From Lentzea jiangxiensis (GTDB lineage Bacteria; Actinomycetota; Actinomycetes; Mycobacteriales; Pseudonocardiaceae), in assembly GCF_900104175.1 (NCBI RefSeq), contig NZ_FNIX01000001.1, forward strand, positions 1,005,975-1,069,974: 64,000 bases of DNA, in the 5' to 3' direction. The notes beneath the pieces are model-generated. The model made no database searches and was not told the origin of the DNA. It worked only from the letters and a program-made list of their open reading frames with translations. Below, in pieces: positions 35,676 to 46,090 of the stretch. The translations under genes were made by a program, and so were the position numbers. The stretch's first letter is position 1. Each line of letters begins with the position of its first letter.

Positions 35676-36158
35676 TCAGCTCCCGATCAGCTTCCGCAGC
35701 CGCAAGGCGGCGATCTTCGCGAGTTCGTCGTTGACGACGCGGAGCTCGACCTCCGGCGCGTTGCCCAGGCGACTGGACAGGTTGCCGAGCATCTCCGCAC
35801 CGCTCAGGCCGGTCGCGCACACCAGGTAGATATGCCCGAACCGATCCTCGTACGCGGCGTTGGCGGCCGCCAGGCGATCGGCCTCGGAGGCGTCCACACC
35901 GGACTGTTCGGACCGCGACCACCTCGCCGACACCCCGCCTGTCCTCTGCCGTTCGCCGATGCGCGGGTGCCCGGCGATCGCGCCGAGCACCTCCTCGTCG
36001 GAAAGTCCTTGTGCGGCAACCGAAGAAGCCGCGAGGAGAGCATCCATCGACGCGTAGGGCCTGCCCGCCGCTATCGCGTCGATCCAGCGGGGTACCGCGA
36101 GGCACTCGGCGAGCAGAGGGCGGAGTTCGGACTCCGGGGCGCTGTTGAAGCTCTCCAC
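35676..36158 (-). CDS. uraD: 2-oxo-4-hydroxy-4-carboxy-5-ureidoimidazoline (OHCU) decarboxylase
   Basis: 160-aa enzyme that decarboxylates OHCU to S-allantoin. Family motifs: FNSAPESELRPLLAECLAVPRWIDAI, AIAGHPRIGERQ with the catalytic His, SRSEQSGVDASEADRLAAANAAYEDRFG (shown here as the conserved helix pair), and the end block LRKLIGS. GTG 36158 follows GGAGAG. In many relatives a hydroxyisourate hydrolase gene follows uraD; here uricase follows directly. It is divergent from the allantoinase set, with a GGAA-N6-TTCC inverted repeat between. Confidence 0.93.
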   Translation of the reverse strand: MESFNSAPESELRPLLAECLAVPRWIDAIAAGRPYASMDALLAASSVAAQGLSDEEVLGAIAGHPRIGERQRTGGVSARWSRSEQSGVDASEADRLAAANAAYEDRFGHIYLVCATGLSGAEMLGNLSSRLGNAPEVELRVVNDELAKIAALRLRKLIGS

Positions 36159-36181
36159 GGCTCTCCAAGTTTCTACATCGC

Positions 36182-36195
36182 GGAATTGAACTTCC
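36182..36195. promoter_or_regulatory. Candidate operator between uraD and allB units
   Basis: GGAATTGAACTTCC has inverted GGAA/TTCC arms and lies in the 108-bp gap between the divergent starts at 36158 and 36267. It resembles the TTGGAA...TTCCAA style of AllR boxes in part. The link to the IclR gene at 29960 is a guess. Confidence 0.35.
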
Positions 36196-36266
36196 ACATT
36201 CTTGCGCCGGGCTGCGCGCGCTGTCCAGTGTCTCCGTGAGGCGAAATATTGATTCTGTTCAGCGAA

Positions 36267-36401
36267 ATGACGCTCGACCCGGAGCACGCCATCCACGCAT
36301 TGCCGGACGTCGAACCGGACGTCACGCGGCGCATGGCTCAGGCCGATCCGCTCCTCGCCGTCCCAGGCGGTCGCATCGCCCGCGACCGGGTGTCACAGTG
36401 A
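36267..36401 (+). CDS. Small ORF coupled to allantoinase
   Basis: 44-codon frame, MTLDPEHAIHALPDVEPDV then RRMAQADPLLAVPGGRIAR and a short end. Codon use is high-GC at third positions like its neighbours. Its TGA (36399-36401) overlaps a GTG at 36398 that is in frame with allantoinase, forming the GTGA junction typical of coupled genes in this window. It could be a real small protein, a leader peptide, or the remnant of a longer gene. No family recognised. Confidence 0.4.
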   Translation: MTLDPEHAIHALPDVEPDVTRRMAQADPLLAVPGGRIARDRVSQ

Positions 36402-36406
36402 GTGCC

Positions 36407-37696
36407 ATGGACCTGGTCTTCCGCGCCCGCAGGGTCGTGACGCCGCAGGGTGAGATCGCGTGCGACGTCGGCGTCGTCGACGGCAGGGTGGTCGCCGTCG
36501 AGGCGCGCATCGACTCGCCGAACGTCGTGCACCTCGCCGACGACGAGGTGCTGCTGCCGGGCCTGGTCGACACGCACGTGCACGTCAACGACCCAGGCCG
36601 CAGCGAGTGGGAGGGTTTCGGGACGGCGACCCGGGCCGCCGCCGCCGGGGGCGTCACGACGATCATCGACATGCCGCTCAACAGCATCCCGCCGACGGTC
36701 GGGGCCGAGGCGCTGGAGATCAAGCGCGAGGCGGCGGCGGACGTCTCGGTCGACGTCGGGTTCTGGGGCGGCATCGTCCCCGGCAACCTCGCCGACCTCG
36801 AGCCGTTGCACGAGGCCGGCGTCTTCGGCTTCAAGTGCTTCCTGCTGCACTCGGGCGTGGACGAGTTCCCGGCGGTGACCACCGATGAACTCGAAGCGGC
36901 GTTGCGCCAGTTGGCGACGCTCGACGCGTTGACGATCGTGCACGCCGAAGACGCGCACACGGTCCGTGAGTCCGAGCCGGACTACGCGGGCTTCCTCGCC
37001 TCACGGCCGCGAGAGGCGGAGAACAAGGCGATCAGCGACGTCGTGGCGTTGACCCGCAAGACCGGCGCGCGGACGCACATCCTGCACCTCTCGTCGTCCG
37101 ACGCGCTCTCGATCCTGGAGGCCGCGAAACGCGAGAGCCTGCCGATCACCGCGGAGACGTGCCCGCACTACCTCACGTTCTCGGCGGAGGAGATCCGCGA
37201 CGGGCAGACCGAGTTCAAGTGCTGCCCGCCGATCCGCGAGGCGGAGAACCGCGAGGCGCTGTGGCAGGGCCTGCGCGACGGCGTGGTCGACCTCGTCGTG
37301 AGCGACCACTCGCCGAGCACGGTGGAGCTGAAGCAGGGCGACTTCGCCACGGCCTGGGGCGGCATCTCGTCGCTGCAGCTCGGTCTGCCCGCGGTGTGGA
37401 CGGGCGCGCGGGAACGCGGGTTCCAGCTCACCGACGTCGTCCGCTGGATGGCGACGCACCCGGCGCGCCAGGCCGGGCTGGAGAGCAAGGGTGCCGTCGA
37501 GGTCGGCAAGGACGCGGACCTCGTGGTGTTCGCGCCCGACGAGACGTTCGTGGTGGACAGGGAGAAGCTGCACCACCGCAACCCGGTCACGCCCTACCAC
37601 GGACGCGCGCTGCACGGCGTCGTGCGCCAGACGTGGTTGCGCGGCAGGGAAACCGGTCAGGCGCAAGGCAAGCTGCTCAGAAGAGGAGAAGCATGA
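36407..37696 (+). CDS. allB: Allantoinase
   Basis: 429-aa cyclic amidohydrolase opening allantoin to allantoate. Metal-site motifs of the dihydroorotase-like family are complete: GLVDTHVHVNDPG (HxH), the carbamylated Lys in GFKCFLLHSG, IVHAEDAHT, THILHLSSSDAL and VVSDHSPS (Asp). TAWGGISSLQLGLP is typical of allantoinase. ATG 36407 is used; the in-frame GTG 36398, which overlaps the stop of the small ORF, may be the actual start. Its stop overlaps allantoicase (ATGA). Confidence 0.95.
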   Translation: MDLVFRARRVVTPQGEIACDVGVVDGRVVAVEARIDSPNVVHLADDEVLLPGLVDTHVHVNDPGRSEWEGFGTATRAAAAGGVTTIIDMPLNSIPPTVGAEALEIKREAAADVSVDVGFWGGIVPGNLADLEPLHEAGVFGFKCFLLHSGVDEFPAVTTDELEAALRQLATLDALTIVHAEDAHTVRESEPDYAGFLASRPREAENKAISDVVALTRKTGARTHILHLSSSDALSILEAAKRESLPITAETCPHYLTFSAEEIRDGQTEFKCCPPIREAENREALWQGLRDGVVDLVVSDHSPSTVELKQGDFATAWGGISSLQLGLPAVWTGARERGFQLTDVVRWMATHPARQAGLESKGAVEVGKDADLVVFAPDETFVVDREKLHHRNPVTPYHGRALHGVVRQTWLRGRETGQAQGKLLRRGEA

Positions 37697-38685
37697 CGGA
37701 GTGGACCCGGCTGCCCGATCTCGCCTCGCGCGCGGTCGGAGGTGGTGTGATGTGGGCTAACGACGAGCTGTTCGCCGAGCGGGAGAACCTGGTCGAGCCC
37801 GCCGAGCCGGTCTACCGGCCCCACACCTTCGGTCACAAGGGGCAGGTCTACGACGGCTGGGAGACCCGCCGGCGTCGTGAGCCCGGCGTGGACCAGGCGG
37901 TGGTCCGCCTCGGCATGCCCGGTGTCGTGCGCGGGATCGTCGTCGACACGGCGTTCTTCAAGGGCAACTTCCCGCCGTTCTGCCGGGTCGAGGGCGCCCA
38001 GGTCGACGGCTACCCGTCGGCCGACGAGATCACCGGGTGGTTCCCGCTGGTCGAACGCTCCGCGCTGAAGGGCGACGAGAAGCACTTCTTCGACGTCGGC
38101 GAAGGCCGCCGCGTCACGCACGTGCGCCTGACCATCGACCCGGACGGCGGCGTCGCCCGGCTGCGCGTGCACGGCGAACCGGTCGCCGACCCGCGCCTGC
38201 TCGTCGGCGGCGTCGACCTCGCCGCCCTGGAGAACGGCGCGGTCGTCACGGGCTGCAGCAACATGTTCTACAGCTCGCCCAGCAACCTCATCGCCCCCGG
38301 TCAGGCCACCGTCATGGGCGAGGGCTGGGAGACCGCGCGCCGCCGTGACGACGGCAACGACTGGGTGTCGCTGCGGCTCGCCGCGCCCGGTCTCGTGCGG
38401 CTCGTCGAGCTCGACACCAGCCACTTCAAGGGCAACGCGCCGGGTTGGGCGTCCGTGCAGGGCTGTGACGAGCGCAGCGACCCGGACACGTGGTTCGACC
38501 TGCTCCCGCGCACGCGGCTGCAGCCCGACACGAGGCACCGGTTCCTCGTGGACCCGGCCGAGGCGACGGCCGCGCGCCTCGACATCTACCCGGACGGCGG
38601 CATGGCGCGCCTGCGGATCCTCGGGACCCCTACGAGTGACGGCCTGGCTCATCTGCGGATGAGGTGGACCGAAACGACCAACTGA
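37693..38685 (+). CDS. alc: Allantoicase
   Basis: 330-aa amidinohydrolase splitting allantoate into ureidoglycolate and urea. It has the two homologous repeats of the family: DGWETRRRREPG ... AFFKGNFPPFCRVEG in the first half and EGWETARRRDDGNDW ... SHFKGNAPGWASVQG in the second, each ending IYPDGGMARLRILG-like. GAGGAG precedes the ATG, and translation is coupled to allB. Use of allantoicase rather than allantoate amidohydrolase means that urea plus ureidoglycolate are the products here. Confidence 0.95.
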   Translation: MTEWTRLPDLASRAVGGGVMWANDELFAERENLVEPAEPVYRPHTFGHKGQVYDGWETRRRREPGVDQAVVRLGMPGVVRGIVVDTAFFKGNFPPFCRVEGAQVDGYPSADEITGWFPLVERSALKGDEKHFFDVGEGRRVTHVRLTIDPDGGVARLRVHGEPVADPRLLVGGVDLAALENGAVVTGCSNMFYSSPSNLIAPGQATVMGEGWETARRRDDGNDWVSLRLAAPGLVRLVELDTSHFKGNAPGWASVQGCDERSDPDTWFDLLPRTRLQPDTRHRFLVDPAEATAARLDIYPDGGMARLRILGTPTSDGLAHLRMRWTETTN

Positions 38686-38798
38686 CGGTGGTTGTACGAC
38701 CACGGGCTGATTTCACTCCCTACCTGAGTTGGTTGTCTGCGTCACACGATCGGTGGAAGCGTTCCTCCCGCAAGATCGGGGATCTAGGGAGGAAATCC

Positions 38799-40331
38799 AT
38801 GCAACCGATGGTGCGCGTCTTCGGAGCCGCGCTAGCGAGTTCTGCATTGGTGCTAGGTGCGAGCCAGGTCGCGGTCGCGGCTCCGGAAGGGCAGCCGGAG
38901 TTCAACGTCGGCGCGATCGACTGGAAGCCCTGCGAAGAGGTGCCGACGGTCGAGTGCGGCTTCCTCGAGCTGCCTGTCGACTACGCGAAGCCCAAGGGGG
39001 AGAAGTTCCAGCTGGCCGTGTCGCGCCGCAAGGCGAACGACCCGTCCCAGCGCATCGGCGCGATGGTGATCAACCCCGGCGGACCGGGTGGGTCCGGTGT
39101 CGACTTCTCGTTCGGCGCCGACCGCTACTTCAGCAAGGAGATCGTCGACAAGTTCGACGTCATCGGGTTCGACCCGCGCGGTGTCGCCCGCAGCGCGCCG
39201 ATCAAGTGCTCGGCGGAGATGCTGCAGAAGACCCCGTCGAGCTACCCGAAGTCCAAGGCCGAGTTCGACGCGCTGGTCGTGTTCAACAAGGCGCTGCGCG
39301 AGGACTGCCGCAAGCAGTCCGGCGCGATCTTCGACAACGCCTCGACCGCGGAGGTGGCGCAGGACATCGACGCCATCCGCCGCGCCCTGGGCGAGAAGAA
39401 GATCAATTACTACGGCATCTCGTACGGCACGATCATGGGCCAGCACTACGCGGAGCGGTTCGGCCGCAACATCCGGGCCATGATCATCGACTCCAACATG
39501 GACCACAGCCTCGGCACCAAGGCGTTCCTCGACTCCGAGGCGCGCACCGCCGAGGACTCGTTCGACGAGTGGGTCAAGTGGAGCGACCGCAGCCCGTCGT
39601 CGCCGTTCCACGGCCAGGACCTCCGCAAGATCTGGAAGGACCTGCTGGCCAAGGCCGAGCGCGGTGAGGTGCCGGCTCCGTGGGACCCGACCCTCAAGAT
39701 GACGCCGGAGGACCTCGGCAGCGGTGTGGTCGGCATGGCCTACGGCCCCAGCTGGAAGCCGTTCGCCGACCAGGTCAAGCAGATCATCGACGGTGTGCAG
39801 GCGCCGAAGTCGGCGTTCTCGGCCTTCGCGGCCGAGGAGACGTTCCCCAACCCGTTCCCCGGCATCTTCTGCAACGACTACAACCTGCGCGTCAGCTCGT
39901 GGGGTGAGTACCAGGCGTTGACGAAGTCGGAGTACCGGATCGCGCCGAACACGCGCGGCTCCTCGCTGGGCCACGGCGCCATGATGGGCTGTGCCGGGTT
40001 CCCGAAGGCCACGAACCCGCAGCGCACGCTGAAGATCAAGAACGCGCCGAAGATCCTGCTCACCAACGCCAAGCACGACCCGGCGACGGCCTACGAGTGG
40101 GCGGTCAACGCGCACCGCCAGTCCCGCGACACCACCGTCTTCGTGACCTACGAAGGCTGGGGCCACGGCGTCTACGACCGCAGCGAGTGCACGCTGAAGA
40201 TCAACAACGAGTACCTCGTGTCGCTGAAGCTGCCGCGCAACGGCACGTCCTGCGCCGCCGTCGAGCCGGCCGAGACGGCGACCATGTCCGTGAAGCCGCG
40301 GGTGCCCGCGGGTCCGTACTCGATCGCGTAG
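38799..40331 (+). CDS. Secreted alpha/beta hydrolase, tripeptidyl aminopeptidase-like (S33)
   Basis: 510-aa exported peptidase. Signal peptide about 1-28 (VFGAALASSALVLGASQVAVAA with an Ala-x-Ala cut site). The oxyanion motif NPGGPGGSG and nucleophile Ser in YYGISYGTIMG mark the SlpD/SlpE-TAP family of actinomycete secreted peptidases. The late Asp in NAKHDPATAY and His in GWGHGVYD complete the triad. GGGAGGAAATCC precedes ATG 38799. It is followed by a long terminator hairpin. It probably frees N-terminal tripeptides from extracellular proteins. Confidence 0.92.
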   Translation: MQPMVRVFGAALASSALVLGASQVAVAAPEGQPEFNVGAIDWKPCEEVPTVECGFLELPVDYAKPKGEKFQLAVSRRKANDPSQRIGAMVINPGGPGGSGVDFSFGADRYFSKEIVDKFDVIGFDPRGVARSAPIKCSAEMLQKTPSSYPKSKAEFDALVVFNKALREDCRKQSGAIFDNASTAEVAQDIDAIRRALGEKKINYYGISYGTIMGQHYAERFGRNIRAMIIDSNMDHSLGTKAFLDSEARTAEDSFDEWVKWSDRSPSSPFHGQDLRKIWKDLLAKAERGEVPAPWDPTLKMTPEDLGSGVVGMAYGPSWKPFADQVKQIIDGVQAPKSAFSAFAAEETFPNPFPGIFCNDYNLRVSSWGEYQALTKSEYRIAPNTRGSSLGHGAMMGCAGFPKATNPQRTLKIKNAPKILLTNAKHDPATAYEWAVNAHRQSRDTTVFVTYEGWGHGVYDRSECTLKINNEYLVSLKLPRNGTSCAAVEPAETATMSVKPRVPAGPYSIA

Positions 40332-40345
40332 TCCAGTCAGGTCGC

Positions 40346-40387
40346 GGACCGCGTCCGCCGGTGAGCGCACCGGGGGACGCGGTCCGT
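40346..40387 (+). terminator. Terminator after the S33 peptidase gene
   Basis: CGGACCGCGTCC (40346-40357) pairs perfectly with GGACGCGGTCCG (40376-40387). The loop holds a second small stem, CCGGTG/CACCGG. It starts 14 nt after the stop and separates this gene from amtB. Confidence 0.7.
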
Positions 40388-40475
40388 TCGCGTCCCCCGG
40401 AAGGGTGAGGTCGGGGCCACTCCTCGTCACCGCTTCGCCGCCGTGAGGTGGCCGAATCGAGACCGTGAACGCCGT

Positions 40476-40523
40476 GAAACGCGGACGTAACACGTCCAGG
40501 TCGACAGTTCACCTCGGCGAAAC
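40476..40523 (+). promoter_or_regulatory. GlnR-like boxes upstream of amtB
   Basis: Two half-site pairs fit the actinobacterial GlnR pattern (GTnAC and GAAAC spaced by 6): GAAAC-N6-GTAAC at 40476-40491, and TTCAC-N6-GAAAC at 40508-40523. A third GAAAC is at 40541-40545. They lie 69-116 bp before amtB, a position suited to activation under nitrogen limitation. Confidence 0.65.
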
Positions 40524-40542
40524 GTTCCACGCGGGTCCGTGA

Positions 40543-42270
<1,728 letters not shown>

Positions 42271-42287
42271 CCACTAGGAGACGGCCC

Positions 42288-44612
42288 GTGGAGAACAACG
42301 AAACGGCCGTCGTCACGGCTGACGACCTGGTGCGAGCACGCGAAAGGCTGCTCGTGCCAGGTCGTCGTCGCTTGACCGCCGAACCCCTGCGCGAAGCACT
42401 CGTGGACCTGCACGAGTTCTGGTTGACCAAACACGCGCAGGGAGCGGGGATATCCGGATCGGGTGTCGCGCTCGTGGCGGTCGGCGGGCTGGGGCGGCGC
42501 GAGCTCGTGCCCTACTCGGACCTCGACCTGGTCCTGGTGCACAACGGTGTCAAGAACATCGATGAGATCGCCGAGAAGCTCTGGTACCCCCTGTGGAACT
42601 CCGGCATCGGGCTGGACCACTCCGTGCGGACCGTCGGGGAGGCGTTGAGGGTCGCCGCCGGCGACCTGCGGACAGCGCTGGGACTGCTCGACATCCGCCT
42701 CGTCGCCGGTGATCCGGAAGTCGCGCAGAAGCTCGCGGACGGCGCGCGGCAGGCGTGGCGGGGCAACGTCCGCAACCGGCTGGACGAGATCGCCGAGTCG
42801 TCGCGGAAGCGCTGGGCGCGCAGCGGCGAGATCGCCCACCGCGTCGAACCCGACCTCAAGCACGGCCGCGGTGGGCTGCGGGACCTGACCGTCCTGGACG
42901 CCCTGTCGCTCGCGCAGCTCGTGGACCGGCCGTCCGCCGACGTCGGTGAGGCGCGCCGGTTGCTGCTGGACGTGCGCACCGAACTCCGCCGTGTGGCGCG
43001 GAAACCTCGTGACGTGCTGCGGGCGCAGGACGGCGACGAGGTGGCATCGGCTCTGGGGCTGGCCGATCGTTTTGCTTTGGCCCGTGCGCTTTCTTCTGCC
43101 GCACGCACTGTCGTCTACGCGTTCGACGTGGCCATGCGCTCGGCCCGTGCGGCCGCACCGAAGCGTGGACTCGGCGCGTTCCTCCGCGGACAGCCGCCGC
43201 GCAGGCCGTTGGACGAAGGCGTTGTGCTGCACGGCTCCGAGGTTTCCCTCGCCCGTGACGCGATTCCCAGCCGTGACCCGGCGTTGTTGTTGCGCGTGGC
43301 CACGGCGGCGGCAAGGTCGAAGCACCCCATCGCGTCCGGAACGCTCACCCGGCTCGCGGACTCGGCGCCGGAGCTGCGCCAGCCGTGGCCGCGCGAGGCC
43401 CGCGAGGAGCTGCTGGCGTTGCTGGGCAGCGGAAGCGGGCTCGTGGACGTCGTGGAGGCGTTGGACCGCACGGGTCTGTGGGGCCGGCTGTTCCCCGAGT
43501 GGGGCGCGGTGCGGGACCTGCCTCCCCGCGACGCCGCCCACATGTGGACGGTCGACCGGCACCTGGTGCAGACCGTCGCGCACGCCGCCCGCCTCGCGAC
43601 GACGGTGGCGCGGCCGGACCTGTTGCTGCTGGGCGCGTTGATCCACGACATCGGCAAGGGCCGGCAGCAGGACCACTCCGAGGTCGGGGCCGCGCTGGCG
43701 ACCCAGATCGGCGAGCGGCTCGGGCTGTGGCCGCAGGACGTCGAGACGCTGTCCGCGATGGTGCGCCACCACCTGCTGCTGCCGCACACAGCGACCCGCC
43801 GTGACGTCGAGGACGAGGCCACCGTGCACCGCGTGGTCGAGACCCTCGGCGGCGACTCGGTGCTGCTGGAACTGCTGCACGCGCTCGCGGAGTCCGACTC
43901 CATCGCGACCGGGCCGGGCGTGTGGACGGACTGGAAGGCCGCGCTGCTGGCCGACCTGGTCGCCCGCTGCCGCACGGCGATGGCGGGGGAGGCGTTGCCC
44001 GAACCGGAACCGCTCGACCCCGTGCACGTCGAGATGGCGGAACGCGTCGCGGCGTCGGGGAAACCGGACGTGCTGCTGGAGAAGCAGGACCACGCGGCGG
44101 TCGTGACGGTGATCGCGCCGGACCGGCCGGGGCTGCTGTCCAAGGCGGCCGGTGTGCTCGCGTTGAACTCGCTGGAGGTCCACGCGGCGACGTTGCGCTC
44201 GCACGGCGGTGCGACGGTGGACGCGTTCACGGTGTCACCGCGTTTCGGCTCGTTGCCGGACGCGGCCCTGCTGCGCGAACAGCTCACCAGGGCGGTCGAG
44301 GGCTCGCTGCCGCTGGCGGACAAGCTCGCCGCCAAGGAACGCGACTACGGCGGCCCGCCGCTCGACCCGCCGCCCGCCCGCGTGCTGTGGTTCGACGACG
44401 AGGCGACCGGTGCCGTGGTGCTGGAACTGCGCGCCGCCGACCGCATCGGGCTGCTGCACCGCGTGGCCGGTGCGTTGGAGCAGTGCGGGGTGGACGTCCG
44501 GTGGGCGCGCGTGTCCACCTTGGGGGCCACGGTCGTCGACTCGTTCAGCATCGCCGGCGCCGATCTGGACCGGAGGCGGATCGAGCGGGCGGTGCTCGAC
44601 GCGGCCGGGTAG
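42288..44612 (+). CDS. glnD: [Protein-PII] nucleotidylyltransferase GlnD
   Basis: 774-aa bifunctional PII-modifying enzyme. The N-terminal nucleotidyltransferase has GGLGRRELVPYSDLDLVLVH. The HD phosphohydrolase domain has LLLGALIHDIGKGRQQDHS and MVRHHLLLPHTATRRD. Two C-terminal ACT domains (VTVIAPDRPGLLSKAAGVLA and LELRAADRIGLLHRVAGALE) sense glutamine. GTG 42288 has TAGGAGACG upstream. In actinobacteria the enzyme usually adenylylates PII. It completes the amtB-glnB-glnD operon. Confidence 0.96.
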   Translation: MENNETAVVTADDLVRARERLLVPGRRRLTAEPLREALVDLHEFWLTKHAQGAGISGSGVALVAVGGLGRRELVPYSDLDLVLVHNGVKNIDEIAEKLWYPLWNSGIGLDHSVRTVGEALRVAAGDLRTALGLLDIRLVAGDPEVAQKLADGARQAWRGNVRNRLDEIAESSRKRWARSGEIAHRVEPDLKHGRGGLRDLTVLDALSLAQLVDRPSADVGEARRLLLDVRTELRRVARKPRDVLRAQDGDEVASALGLADRFALARALSSAARTVVYAFDVAMRSARAAAPKRGLGAFLRGQPPRRPLDEGVVLHGSEVSLARDAIPSRDPALLLRVATAAARSKHPIASGTLTRLADSAPELRQPWPREAREELLALLGSGSGLVDVVEALDRTGLWGRLFPEWGAVRDLPPRDAAHMWTVDRHLVQTVAHAARLATTVARPDLLLLGALIHDIGKGRQQDHSEVGAALATQIGERLGLWPQDVETLSAMVRHHLLLPHTATRRDVEDEATVHRVVETLGGDSVLLELLHALAESDSIATGPGVWTDWKAALLADLVARCRTAMAGEALPEPEPLDPVHVEMAERVAASGKPDVLLEKQDHAAVVTVIAPDRPGLLSKAAGVLALNSLEVHAATLRSHGGATVDAFTVSPRFGSLPDAALLREQLTRAVEGSLPLADKLAAKERDYGGPPLDPPPARVLWFDDEATGAVVLELRAADRIGLLHRVAGALEQCGVDVRWARVSTLGATVVDSFSIAGADLDRRRIERAVLDAAG

Positions 44613-44659
44613 AGGTTGAGTAGCACTACGCACAACCACTCGGGGGTGCTCACGCTCCT

Positions 44660-44706
44660 GGACGCTTCCGAAACGCGGCAGTCTTCGCGGTGTCCGGAAA
44701 GCGTCC
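44660..44706 (+). terminator. Candidate terminator hairpin after glnD
   Basis: GGACGCTTCCG pairs with CGGAAAGCGTCC across one bulged base, with a partly paired loop. No T-run follows. The remaining sequence to 44892 (280-bp gap) shows nothing else. Confidence 0.45.
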
Positions 44707-44892
44707 TCGAGGGGTGGACCGCTTCCCGGACGGGCGAAGGCGGTGGTGACGGGTGGCGGAGCCGGGGGAGGTACCGGACACCCGCACCGCCGCCGGCGTG
44801 CGAACGGCACGGGCCGCGGAGTCGAAGCTGTGCATTCGGTGAGAAACCGGGCCAAACTGAACGAGAAGGATGGCCGGAACGTCTTCTAGGAC

Positions 44893-45453
44893 ATGACCGC
44901 CGTGTTGAACACGCAGACCACCGCCGTCCGAGTGCGGCCGCGTTCGCTCGTGGTCCTCGCCGGGATCCCCGGCGCGGGCAAGACGACGCTGCTCACCCGC
45001 CTCGACGCGGACGAACCGGTCACCGTGCTCGACTCCGACCAGGTGCGCACGTGGCTGGAACCGCGCGTGCGCCTGCCGTACCGGTACTGGCGCGTCTTCG
45101 TGCACCTCACGCACCGGCTGCGCGTGTTCTGGGCGGCGCTGTCCTGCGCGGGCCTGCTGGTCGTGCACGAGCCCTCCACCCGTCCCGGCACCCGGCTCAT
45201 GCTGGTGCTGGCAGGCCTGCTGACGGGACGCTCCCGCCACTTCCTGTGGCTGGACGCGTCCGCCGCCCAGGCCCTGGACGGTCAGATCGCCCGCAAACGG
45301 GTCGTTCGCACCCACGCGTTCGAACGCCACGTCCGCCGCGGCACGTCGATGCGCGCCCGGTTCGAGGCGGGCTGGGTCCCGTTCGGCTTCCAGGGCGTGA
45401 CGCTCCTCACCCGCGCGGGCACCTCCGGTGGCCTGCGCATCGTGGTGTCGTGA
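44893..45453 (+). CDS. P-loop ATP-binding protein (zeta-toxin/kinase-like)
   Basis: 186-aa protein with Walker A AGIPGAGKTTLLTRL near residues 23-37 and a short acid motif VLDSDQVRTWLEP, the pattern of small AAA/kinase proteins that phosphorylate small molecules. A hydrophobic stretch VFWAALSCAGLLVVHEPST follows, then HFLWLDASAAQALDGQIAR. GTGA overlap with the HAD phosphatase gene downstream indicates a two-gene unit, perhaps a kinase/phosphatase pair. Substrate unknown. Confidence 0.8.
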   Translation: MTAVLNTQTTAVRVRPRSLVVLAGIPGAGKTTLLTRLDADEPVTVLDSDQVRTWLEPRVRLPYRYWRVFVHLTHRLRVFWAALSCAGLLVVHEPSTRPGTRLMLVLAGLLTGRSRHFLWLDASAAQALDGQIARKRVVRTHAFERHVRRGTSMRARFEAGWVPFGFQGVTLLTRAGTSGGLRIVVS

Positions 45454-46070
45454 TCAAGGCTGTCCTCTTCGACTTCGCGGGCACCCTGTTCGGGCGTCCG
45501 GCCCACCAGTGGTTCTCGCCGCGGCACCTCTCCGTCCTGCGCGCGCCCGCCCCGTACGTCGCGCGGATGAACGCGGCGGAGCGCGCCGTCTGGAACGCCC
45601 GCGACCTGACGGCGCTGGCCGACCGCTCGGCCCACCGGACCCTGTTCCGGCTGGCGGGCCTGTCGCTGACCGAGGACCTGTTCCAGCGCCTGCGCAACCC
45701 GGCGTTCTGGCTGCCGTACCCCGACACGGCCGCGGCGTTGAGCGTGGTGAGGCCGCTGAAGGTCGGCGTGCTCAGCAACATCTCGTGGAACATCCGCGGC
45801 GTGTTCGCACGCGAACGGCTGTCGGTGGACGCCTTCGCGCTGTCGTACGAGATCGGCTTCTCGAAGCCCTCGCCCCGCGCCTTCGACGCCGCCTGCGTGC
45901 GGCTGGACGTCGACCCGTCCGAGTGCGTGTACGTCGGCAACGACCCCGTGGCGGACGGGGCCGCGGCGGTGGCGGGGCTGCGGTTCGCGCGGGTCTCCAC
46001 TGCTCCGGTCGGACGCCGTGAACCGGTCCTGCTGGAGGCGCTGGCGAGCCACGGGATCGGGTGGAGCTGA
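45450..46070 (+). CDS. HAD-superfamily hydrolase
   Basis: 206-aa haloacid dehalogenase-like phosphatase. Motif I is FDFAGTLF; the nucleophile is the first Asp, and the usual second Asp is replaced by Ala (DFAGT rather than DxDGT), as in some HAD members. Motif II is GVLSNIS, motif III SKPSPRAF, and motif IV VYVGNDPVADGAAA. Coupled to the P-loop gene upstream and followed 20 nt later by ffh. The missing second Asp could lower phosphatase activity. Confidence 0.85.
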   Translation: MIKAVLFDFAGTLFGRPAHQWFSPRHLSVLRAPAPYVARMNAAERAVWNARDLTALADRSAHRTLFRLAGLSLTEDLFQRLRNPAFWLPYPDTAAALSVVRPLKVGVLSNISWNIRGVFARERLSVDAFALSYEIGFSKPSPRAFDAACVRLDVDPSECVYVGNDPVADGAAAVAGLRFARVSTAPVGRREPVLLEALASHGIGWS

Positions 46071-46090
46071 GGTTGGCTAGGCTGGACGGC

